Shown: in pieces, positions 1 to 5,974 of the stretch
How the letters are laid out: each line of letters begins with the position of its first letter
Position numbering within the stretch: position 1 is the stretch's first letter
DNA from: an uncultured Prevotella sp.
GTDB taxonomy: Bacteria > Bacteroidota > Bacteroidia > Bacteroidales > Bacteroidaceae
NCBI GenBank assembly: GCA_900770515.1
Contig: CAAHDP010000140.1
Coordinates: 1-8,038 of the forward strand
Length of the DNA stretch: 8,038 bases
Direction of reading: 5' to 3'
The notes under the pieces: generated by a model
What the model was told of the DNA's origin: nothing
The model's input: only the letters and a program-made list of their open reading frames with translations
The model's database searches: none
Position numbers and translations under genes: made by a program

Positions 1-129
1 GTCATCAAGCTGGAGAATGGTATCGACCAGAAGAAGGTGCGCGAATATCTGAAGTATGCCCAGCAGATGATGGCAAAAGATCCGAGGTATGGAGCTTTGC
101 AGATATATTATGATGTGGATCCGCAATAA
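1..129 (+). CDS. C-terminal fragment of an unrecognised protein
   Basis: Frame 1 is open from the window edge for 42 codons and stops at TAA (127-129). The visible tail is mostly charged and helical: it starts VIKLENGIDQKKVREYLKY, continues through a QQMMAKDPRYG stretch, and ends with a short beta-like segment LQIYYDVDPQ. There is no membrane segment, cysteine or metal motif in the visible part. The reading is supported by the bidirectional terminator that starts 27 bases after the stop. I do not recognise the family from this tail and assign no function. The start and most of the gene lie to the left of the window. Confidence 0.75.
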   Translation, partial: VIKLENGIDQKKVREYLKYAQQMMAKDPRYGALQIYYDVDPQ

Positions 130-156
130 TCAGACAGACGATTGCTGCTACAAAAT

Positions 157-200
157 AAAAAAAATGGCTATCCCAATCGAAAGAGAGGGATAGCCTTTTT
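157..200. terminator. Bidirectional intrinsic terminator between convergent genes
   Basis: A perfect 9-bp stem, GGCTATCCC (166-174) with GGGATAGCC (187-195), encloses a 12-base loop. It is preceded by a run of eight A (157-164) and followed by five T (196-200). This gives a U-tract after the hairpin on either strand, so it can end both the + strand gene stopping at 129 and the - strand outer-membrane gene stopping at 276. Confidence 0.9.
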
Positions 201-227
201 GCATGTTTGTAGTTATGAACTGATCTA

Positions 228-246
228 TTATGTTTAGGAAACATAA
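228..246. repeat. Small inverted repeat downstream of the outer-membrane gene
   Basis: TTATGTTT (228-235) and AAACATAA (239-246) form an 8-bp perfect stem with a 3-base loop AGG. It lies about 30 bases after the stop of the OmpP1/FadL gene on the - strand. There is no T-run next to it in either direction, so it is not a good intrinsic terminator. It might stabilise the 3' end of the transcript, or it might be chance in AT-rich DNA. Confidence 0.35.
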
Positions 247-275
247 GTCTAATTCTACTTTTTTCAACCTCTTCT

Positions 276-1829
276 TTAGAAGTTGATGTCAAGACCCACC
301 GCAAACACGTTGTTGTTACGGGTGTAATCAGAGGTGTAGTTGATGCTCTTGTCTGCACTGAGCTGAACATTCTCTGAGGTCTTCTTATGCTGATAGAATG
401 TGTGGAAGTAAGCCACGTTCAAATCCATCTTCTTGTTGATATGGTAAACACCGCCGATAGCAGCAGAGTTAGAACCAACAACGAATGACTTGTCATCCAT
501 ATACTCATCGCTCAAGCCATAGTTGGTGTTCTGCCAACCAGTACTCAAGGTAATCTTCTTGTTGACATCCACCTCAACACCTGCGTTGTACTCCAAGGTA
601 CCGCGATTCAACTTCTCCTGACGGTTGTTGTATGATGTAGCGTGCTTGTCATCAAACCAGTGGAAACCTACGTTTACGCGTACTGCATTTACTGGGCTGT
701 AACCTACACCGAGTGCCAGGTATGCAGGAATGTCGCCTGCGATCTTCTTGCCGTCTTCATATTCACCGATAGCTTCTTCGAGCTTGGCATCGAACTGAGT
801 CTTCAACTGTCCCATGGCTCCCTGAATAGCTGCGTTGCCGATGATGGCATCTGCTGCAGCCTCTGGTACGCCACCTGCAATGTAAGCGTTGCGGAGGTTG
901 GCTGGAAGGTTACCGATACTTGGTACCTGGTTTACTGACTTGTTCTTCAAGCGGATACGAGTCTTGAACTCATACTTGGCTGCGAAGTTCCACTTGCCTG
1001 TTTTGAAATCAACGCCGATGATAGGAGTGAAGCCCACACCGCTCTGGTCACAGCTCAACTCGATATTGGCAGCTTTCTCCTTAGTTGGGTCAAGTACCAT
1101 ATAGAGAGGCATTGCGCCAACCTTGATGTCCTCTACATAACCATAGTAGTTGGTAGAAGCATAGACACCGCGTACGCCTGCGAATGCACTGAAGTTGTCG
1201 CTGAACTTATAAGCTGCACCCAGAGAGAGACCATAGTAGTACTGGCGGCCGTGCATATAACTGTTGTAGCTATACTTGCCTTCCTTACCGAAACTCTTGT
1301 CGCTGGTAAAAACAGCAGGTACACCATACTGTGCTGCAACCTGGTCAACAGCACCTGCCAACTGGCAGGCTGCTAAAGCTGTCTCGGCAACAATCTTCTC
1401 GAAAGAACCCAATCCATCATCGAAGGTACACTTTCCACCTCCACCCGTGAGGGCGAAGCCAGCCTGGAGAGACCAATTGCCCTTGTTATAGGCATACTGG
1501 AAAGAAGGGATGACAGGCGCAAACGCCTTACCCTTGAACTCGCGTGGAGTAGTAGGATTGTTCACATTGTTAGTGAACAATGGATAATCATTTTCAATGC
1601 TACGTGTCTGGTAAGCCAACTGCCAGTTGATGGCGAGATGCTTTCCTTCACCCATGAATACAACGCCGGCAGGATTGTAGTAAACGCCGTCAATACCGAT
1701 AGAAGCCTCACGGCTCATCATTCTGTTGAATGCAACATGCTGGTTGGTGTTAGTGAGCAAACCACCTGCAAAAGAAGGTGCTGCACAAGCCATCGCAATG
1801 GCTAAACTAACTAATTTTACTTTCTTCAT
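276..1829 (-). CDS. OmpP1/FadL/TodX-family outer-membrane transport protein
   Basis: Predicted outer-membrane beta-barrel of 517 residues in the FadL-like family, whose known members pass long-chain fatty acids or other hydrophobic compounds; the substrate here is unknown. Residues 1-21 form a signal peptide (KK, hydrophobic core, SFA before GG), giving a mature start GGLLTNTNQ. The FadL-type N-terminal plug follows, with EASIGIDGVYYNPAG at 41-55, where NPA is the family signature. The rest shows alternating, Tyr/Phe/Gly-rich strands and ends in a terminal Phe (AVGLDINF), as barrels recognised by the BAM machinery do. Two Ala-rich, probably helical loops (about 142-168 and 308-360) interrupt the barrel. 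The mature part has three Cys (134, 155, 260). I chose the ATG at 1829 because a longer frame starting TTG at 1859 would begin inside the promoter. The gene has its own promoter and is separated from pgpH by terminators, so it is probably monocistronic. Confidence 0.9.
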   Translation of the reverse strand: MKKVKLVSLAIAMACAAPSFAGGLLTNTNQHVAFNRMMSREASIGIDGVYYNPAGVVFMGEGKHLAINWQLAYQTRSIENDYPLFTNNVNNPTTPREFKGKAFAPVIPSFQYAYNKGNWSLQAGFALTGGGGKCTFDDGLGSFEKIVAETALAACQLAGAVDQVAAQYGVPAVFTSDKSFGKEGKYSYNSYMHGRQYYYGLSLGAAYKFSDNFSAFAGVRGVYASTNYYGYVEDIKVGAMPLYMVLDPTKEKAANIELSCDQSGVGFTPIIGVDFKTGKWNFAAKYEFKTRIRLKNKSVNQVPSIGNLPANLRNAYIAGGVPEAAADAIIGNAAIQGAMGQLKTQFDAKLEEAIGEYEDGKKIAGDIPAYLALGVGYSPVNAVRVNVGFHWFDDKHATSYNNRQEKLNRGTLEYNAGVEVDVNKKITLSTGWQNTNYGLSDEYMDDKSFVVGSNSAAIGGVYHINKKMDLNVAYFHTFYQHKKTSENVQLSADKSINYTSDYTRNNNVFAVGLDINF

Positions 1830-1855
1830 TTTAATAATATTAAATAAAAACGTCC

Positions 1856-1864
1856 GCAAAGGTA
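1856..1864 (-). promoter_or_regulatory. Bacteroidota -7 promoter element for the OmpP1/FadL gene
   Basis: Read on the - strand, the bases are TACCTTTGC, an exact match to the Bacteroidota housekeeping -7 consensus TAnnTTTGC. Transcription would start near 1850, giving a leader of roughly 20 bases before the ATG at 1829. I could not find a clear TTG/TTTG -33 element at the usual spacing; the sequence there is a T-run (CGTTTTAA), so the upstream half is weak or degenerate. Confidence 0.7.
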
Positions 1865-1920
1865 ATTATAATGTTCTATTTCTCTATTAAAACGGGAGTT
1901 TATTTAAAATATATTAACGC

Positions 1921-1976
1921 AAAAACTCCTTTTTCTTGCACAGTTCTACAAGATTGTGCAAGAAAAAGGAGTTTTT
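1921..1976 (-). terminator. Long 22-bp perfect hairpin, second terminator after pgpH
   Basis: Bases 1921-1942 and 1955-1976 are perfect reverse complements over 22 bases, around a 12-base loop (1943-1954). The arms begin and end in five A and five T, so the U-tract is part of the stem base. It lies 28 bases beyond the pgpH stop and about 57 bases upstream of the next gene's -7 element, and it would insulate the outer-membrane gene from pgpH read-through. The stem is longer than the 9- to 14-bp stems of the other terminators here. The structure is symmetric and could also stop + strand transcription. Confidence 0.8.
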
Positions 1977-1983
1977 AAGATGT

Positions 1984-2020
1984 AAAAAGGCAAGGCTAAG
2001 TGCTTAGCTTTCCGCCTTTT
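1984..2020 (-). terminator. Terminator hairpin overlapping the pgpH stop codon
   Basis: The outer stem pairs AAAAGGC (1985-1991) with GCCTTTT (2014-2020), and the inner stem pairs GCTAA (1995-1999) with TTAGC (2004-2008) around a 4-base loop. A 2-base bulge (2012-2013) and one imperfect pair (1994/2009) lie between them. On the - strand the hairpin is followed by TTTTT (1988-1984). The pgpH stop codon TAA (2006-2004) is inside the inner stem, so a ribosome finishing pgpH would hide the 5' arm. This is an intrinsic terminator candidate sensitive to translation, backed up by the stronger hairpin downstream. Confidence 0.6.
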
Positions 2021-4139
2021 CTATCATTTTTTCCTCGTTTTGAGCTTCCTCCTGTTCAGGAGTGTCACTCTTTGCATTTTTCTCAGCCTTCGTATTCATG
2101 TGAGGGTAAGAGATGCGGGTATGATAGATGGCCTTGAGTCGCTCTGTCAATACAAGCTTGGCGAGGGCGATGTCGCGGAAGGTGATAGGACATTCCTTGA
2201 AGAAGCCCTCTGCCACCTGTCCGTCGATGAGTTTGTTTACCAGGTTGCTGATGCTCTCTTCTGTGTATTCATTGAGCGAGCGGGAAGCTGCTTCCACGGT
2301 ATCAGCCATCATCAGAATGGCCTGTTCGCGGGTGAATGGGTTCTGTCCCGGATACTGGAAAAGTGATTTGTCCACCACCTCAGTAGGGTGCTCATTGCAA
2401 TAATTTACATAGAAATACTTGGTCAGGCCTGTGCCGTGATGGGTGGTGATGAAATCCTTGATGATGCCCGGAAGTCCCACCTTTTCTGCCATTTTCAGAC
2501 CCTCGGTTACGTGGCTGATGATGATCTGGGCACTCTCCAGGTCGCTCAACTGGTCGTGCGGATTCACGCCCGCCTGGTTCTCCGTGAAGAACACTGGATT
2601 GGTCATCTTTCCGATGTCGTGATAGAGTGCGCCCGTACGTACCAGCAGACTGTTGGCACCGATGCGGTTGGCAATCTCTGCTGCCAGGTTACCCACCGTG
2701 ATGGAATGCTGGAAGGTGCCCGGTGCAATCTCGCTCAGGTTGCGGAGCAATCCCTTGTTGGTGTTAGACAGCTCGAAGAGGGTGACATTAGAGGTGAATC
2801 CGAAAGTCTTCTCGATGATATACATGAGCGGATAGGACAGCAGCAGGAAGATGCCGTTCACGGTGAAATAGGTGTACATGCTGCGGTCGATGTTGAACAC
2901 CTGGTTGTCCTGCATCAGCTGGAGTGCGAGATAGACTATGCCGCTGCTCAGGGTGACCAGCAGGGCTGTGATGAATATCTGCGAACGCTTGGAAAGTTCA
3001 CGCAGGCTGTAGATGGCAACCAGGCCTGATGCCAGCTGTACGATGATAAACTCGTACTGGTATTTCACCGCTGCCGCACAGATGAGAATCATCGTGACAT
3101 GGGTGATGAATGCCGTTCGGGAATCCATGAACACGCGCACAAAGATAGGGGCCATGGCGAATGGGATGATGTAGACGCTGAAGAAATTGTGCTTCATGAT
3201 GAGTGACACGAAGATAGGGAACAGCGTAATCATCGCATAGAGCATGGTGATGCTGCGAGGCTTGTCGAAGTAATCCTTGCGGAACAGCGTGAGATAGCTG
3301 GTGAACATGATGACGAGGAGGAAGATAAAAAGTACCTGGCCGATGATGGTGGTGGTAAGTTCATCCTCGGTGGAACTGCGGCGCTTCGTCTCTTTTTCAA
3401 AGGATGTGAGCACCCGATAGTTGGAAGGGGTGATGACTTCACCACGGTCGATGATTTTCTGACCGCTCATCACCATACCGCTTGCCAGCGGAATGCTGCT
3501 CAGCAAATCGGTCTTCTCCGTCTCCGAGCGTTCCTTGTCGTATATCAGGTTAGGCTCCACGTAGTCGTTCAGGTTGCAGCGTGATAGAATCTGTCGCTGT
3601 TCGGCAATCTGCTGGTTGAAGAAAATGCGTTCGTATGCAGCAATGGTAGAGTAGAACGTACCGATGGGTACGCTCTTTACGTTCTTGCCGCTGATGATGC
3701 GGATCATGCTTGTGGAATCCTTGTAGATGCGATTGTACTCGGGGGTACTTACGATTCCCGTCTGGTAAACATGATGCAGCTGCTGGGCAACAAGCCCCAC
3801 AAATTCCTTCGGTAATCCCGGGATGCCCTGGCTGAAGTCGTGGAGGAATCGCTTAACCTGTTCGTCACCCACGGTGGTGTTCACCGTATAGTAAGGTTGG
3901 AACTGCTTGAGCAGCGAATCCTGTTCGTGCTTGATCGACTCGTCAGTCTTGTAGATAGGGAAGTCGAAGGTGGCAATGACAGAACCATACATCCACGGTT
4001 TGCCCACATCGTAGCGGAACTGTCTGCCCTCATTGCGTGGCAGGAACCATACAATGATGGAAACGGTGAAGAGGATGAGGACGACCTTGGTGATGAAGTT
4101 GCGCCAGAAGTTCTCCTCCGGATTGTTAAATATGCTCAT
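2004..4139 (-). CDS. pgpH: PgpH-type 7TM-HD cyclic dinucleotide phosphodiesterase
   Basis: Membrane HD hydrolase of 711 residues, close to the usual family length. PgpH homologues in Firmicutes split cyclic di-AMP to pApA; the same role here is inferred. Order of parts: one N-terminal membrane helix (about 16-33); an extracytoplasmic region of about 220 residues (7TMR-HDED type); seven membrane helices (about 263-443); a cytoplasmic HD domain (about 470-675). Metal-site residues are intact: His478 (FQHS), His507-Asp508 (YHDIGK), His543 (ISHV), His567-His568 (TTHHG) and Asp613 (MADTVEA). A charged, Glu/Lys-rich tail (682-711) follows the domain. The ATG at 4139 comes directly before a polar stretch and the first membrane helix, as expected. 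It diverges from gltX with a predicted promoter at 4268-4302 and ends in two tandem terminators. No frameshift or missing catalytic residue was seen. An alternative cyclic nucleotide substrate cannot be excluded. Confidence 0.9.
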   Translation of the reverse strand: MSIFNNPEENFWRNFITKVVLILFTVSIIVWFLPRNEGRQFRYDVGKPWMYGSVIATFDFPIYKTDESIKHEQDSLLKQFQPYYTVNTTVGDEQVKRFLHDFSQGIPGLPKEFVGLVAQQLHHVYQTGIVSTPEYNRIYKDSTSMIRIISGKNVKSVPIGTFYSTIAAYERIFFNQQIAEQRQILSRCNLNDYVEPNLIYDKERSETEKTDLLSSIPLASGMVMSGQKIIDRGEVITPSNYRVLTSFEKETKRRSSTEDELTTTIIGQVLFIFLLVIMFTSYLTLFRKDYFDKPRSITMLYAMITLFPIFVSLIMKHNFFSVYIIPFAMAPIFVRVFMDSRTAFITHVTMILICAAAVKYQYEFIIVQLASGLVAIYSLRELSKRSQIFITALLVTLSSGIVYLALQLMQDNQVFNIDRSMYTYFTVNGIFLLLSYPLMYIIEKTFGFTSNVTLFELSNTNKGLLRNLSEIAPGTFQHSITVGNLAAEIANRIGANSLLVRTGALYHDIGKMTNPVFFTENQAGVNPHDQLSDLESAQIIISHVTEGLKMAEKVGLPGIIKDFITTHHGTGLTKYFYVNYCNEHPTEVVDKSLFQYPGQNPFTREQAILMMADTVEAASRSLNEYTEESISNLVNKLIDGQVAEGFFKECPITFRDIALAKLVLTERLKAIYHTRISYPHMNTKAEKNAKSDTPEQEEAQNEEKMIEKAES

Positions 4140-4267
4140 ATTGTATCGCTTTGTTTAGTCGTGAATACTCTTGTTGTCTAACTTCTGATATGGGGCGAAA
4201 TAGCTGCTCATTTTCCTCTGTTTTGAGCAAAAAAGCCACTTTTCTACGATTAATTCCCATTCACAGT

Positions 4268-4302
4268 GCGAAAATACGAAAAAAAACTATTATAATCGCA
4301 AA
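4268..4302 (-). promoter_or_regulatory. Predicted pgpH promoter (Bacteroidota -33/-7)
   Basis: On the - strand, TTTG (4302-4299) is followed after 22 bases by TATTTTCGC (4276-4268). The second element matches TAnnTTTGC at all but one fixed base. The spacing falls in the 17-23 range described for Bacteroidota. Transcription would start near 4262, leaving an unusually long leader of roughly 120 bases. That leader contains a small inverted repeat, TGCTCA (4205-4210) with TGAGCA (4224-4229). A second start site nearer the gene cannot be excluded. Confidence 0.5.
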
Positions 4303-4310
4303 AAAAGATG

Positions 4311-4319
4311 TAAATTTGC
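4311..4319 (+). promoter_or_regulatory. Bacteroidota -7 promoter element for gltX
   Basis: TAAATTTGC matches the consensus TAnnTTTGC exactly and lies 32 bases before the gltX ATG, giving a leader of about 25 bases. The expected -33 position (about 4285-4294) is AT-rich but has no TTG. The element sits beside the oppositely oriented pgpH promoter, so polymerase binding at the two sites may compete. Confidence 0.65.
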
Positions 4320-4351
4320 AGAAAAATTTAAAATTAGCTATAAAATAAGAC

Positions 4352-5869
4352 ATGACAGATAGAAAAGTAAGAGTGCGTTTTGCCCCAAGTCCAACGGGTG
4401 CATTGCATATCGGTGGTGTTCGTACTGCCCTTTATAATTATTTGTTTGCCCGCCAGCATGGTGGTGAACTCGTGTTCCGTATCGAGGATACTGACTCTCA
4501 TCGTTTCGTTCCTGGAGCCGAGGAATACATCCTGGAATCCTTCAAGTGGCTGGGCATCCAGTTTGATGAGGGTGTGAGCTTCGGTGGTGAGCATGGTCCT
4601 TACCGCCAGAGCGAGCGTCGCGACATCTATAAGAAGTATGTGCAGCAGCTTTTGGACAATGGCAAGGCTTACATCGCTTTCGATACTCCTGAGGAGTTGG
4701 AGGCTAAGCGTGCCGAAATTCAGAACTTCCAGTATGATGCTCATACCCGTATGCAGATGCGCAACTCCCTGACTCTCTCTAAGGAGGAGGTGGATCAGCT
4801 GATAGCCGATGGCAAGCAGTACACCGTTCGCTTCAAGATTGAGCCAGGACAGGAAATCCACGTCAACGATATGATTCGTGGCGACGTGAAGGTGATGAGC
4901 GACATCTTGGACGACAAGGTTCTCTATAAGAGTGCAGACGAATTGCCAACCTATCACTTGGCCAACATCGTAGACGACCACCTGATGGAAATCTCTCACG
5001 TAATCCGTGGTGAGGAGTGGTTGCCTAGTGCTCCATTGCACGTTCTTCTTTATCAGGCATTCGGATGGGAGGACACCATGCCTCGCTTCGCCCACCTGCC
5101 TTTGCTCCTCAAGCCAGAGGGTAAGGGTAAGCTCTCTAAGCGTGATGGCGACCGCCTTGGTTTCCCTGTATTCCCATTGGAGTGGCACGACCCTAAGACG
5201 GGTGAGGTTTCTTCCGGTTATCGTGAGAGTGGCTACTTCCCAGAGGCAGTGGTCAACTTCCTGGCGCTCCTCGGCTGGAACCCAGGTACAGAGCAGGAAA
5301 TCTTCTCTCTCGACGAGTTGGTGAAGGCATTCGATATCTCCCGCTGCTCTAAGGCTGGTGCCAAGTTCGACTTCAAGAAGGGTATCTGGTTCAACCACGA
5401 GTACATTCTCAAGAAGAGTGATGATGAGATTGCCAACCTCTTTGCACCAATTGTAGCCAACAATGGTGTAGAGGAGACTTTGGATAGAGTAAAGCAGGTG
5501 GTACACATGATGAAGGACCGTGTGAACTTCGTCTATGAGTTGTGGCCATTGTGCTCATTCTTCTTCATTCCTCCTACAGAGTATGATGCCAAGACCGCCA
5601 AGAAGCGCTGGAAGGAGTATTCTGCACAGCAGATGACCGAACTCGCTGAGGTACTCGAGGGCATTGAGGATTTCTCTATAGAGGGTCAGGAGCCAATCGT
5701 ATTGAAGTGGGTAGAGGACAAGGGCTATAAGCTCGGTGACGTGATGAACGCCTTCCGCTTGACTCTCGTTGGTGAGGGTAAGGGCCCGGGCATGTTCGAC
5801 ATCTCTGCCTTCCTTGGTAAGGAGGAGACATTGCGTCGCCTTCGCAAGGCAATCGAAGTTCTGGGATAA
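4352..5869 (+). CDS. gltX: Glutamyl-tRNA synthetase
   Basis: Class I aminoacyl-tRNA synthetase of 505 residues, a normal length, that charges tRNA-Glu with glutamate using ATP in the cytoplasm. The Rossmann-fold catalytic domain opens with [14 protein letters not shown] (9-22), where HIGG is the HIGH motif, and continues with the glutamate-pocket segment FRIEDTD (42-48). The second ATP motif is [12 protein letters not shown] (259-270), the KMSKS equivalent. The helical anticodon-binding region fills the C-terminal part from about 325. The zinc-binding cysteines of the E. coli-type enzyme are absent: the CxC position reads AFD (109-111) and the protein has only Cys332 and Cys401. A short insertion (about 271-291) follows the KLSKR loop compared with E. 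coli; I recall it from other Bacteroidota enzymes. The ATG at 4352 is right after an A-rich leader and a good -7 element. waaA follows 105 bases later on the same strand. Confidence 0.97.
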   Translation: MTDRKVRVRFAPSPTGALHIGGVRTALYNYLFARQHGGELVFRIEDTDSHRFVPGAEEYILESFKWLGIQFDEGVSFGGEHGPYRQSERRDIYKKYVQQLLDNGKAYIAFDTPEELEAKRAEIQNFQYDAHTRMQMRNSLTLSKEEVDQLIADGKQYTVRFKIEPGQEIHVNDMIRGDVKVMSDILDDKVLYKSADELPTYHLANIVDDHLMEISHVIRGEEWLPSAPLHVLLYQAFGWEDTMPRFAHLPLLLKPEGKGKLSKRDGDRLGFPVFPLEWHDPKTGEVSSGYRESGYFPEAVVNFLALLGWNPGTEQEIFSLDELVKAFDISRCSKAGAKFDFKKGIWFNHEYILKKSDDEIANLFAPIVANNGVEETLDRVKQVVHMMKDRVNFVYELWPLCSFFFIPPTEYDAKTAKKRWKEYSAQQMTELAEVLEGIEDFSIEGQEPIVLKWVEDKGYKLGDVMNAFRLTLVGEGKGPGMFDISAFLGKEETLRRLRKAIEVLG

Positions 5870-5886
5870 TTTTCGAATATAAATAT

Positions 5887-5934
5887 CTCTCTGGGGAAAT
5901 GGCTGGCAGATGATGCGGCATTTTCCTCAGAGAG
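5887..5934 (+). other. Hairpin in the gltX-waaA spacer, possible attenuator
   Basis: CTCTCTGGGGAAAT (5887-5900) pairs with ATTTTCCTCAGAGAG (5920-5934): seven Watson-Crick pairs, one G-U pair, then GGAAA with TTTCC, enclosing about 20 bases. On the + strand the imperfect position is a tolerated G-U pair; on the - strand it becomes an A-C mismatch, so the structure favours + strand RNA. Only a weak T-rich stretch follows (TTCACGTATTTAT), so complete termination is unlikely. It may lower waaA expression relative to gltX, or protect the gltX 3' end. Confidence 0.55.
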
Positions 5935-5974
5935 TTCACGTATTTATAGATAGTAACCAATATAAAGAAATATC

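Noticed and set aside
1765..1829. A lipoprotein signal in the outer-membrane protein (AMAC in the signal peptide)
   Set aside because: The residues before the Cys (Ala, Met, Ala) do not fit a lipobox, and a normal signal peptidase I site SFA-GG follows. The mature protein is a FadL-like barrel.
2388..3029. A 213-codon open frame on the + strand inside pgpH
   Set aside because: It lies opposite the membrane and HD region of pgpH, all of whose key residues are intact on the other strand. It has no supporting motif.
4140..4351. A riboswitch in the pgpH or gltX leader
   Set aside because: Only a 6-bp inverted repeat with a 13-base spacer is visible. I could not match the region to any known riboswitch core, including the c-di-AMP-binding ydaO type.
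4334..5506. A 390-codon open frame on the - strand opposite gltX
   Set aside because: It is fully antisense to an unmistakable gltX, has no recognisable motif, and shows the Leu/Val/Thr-rich composition expected from reading a biased gene backwards.
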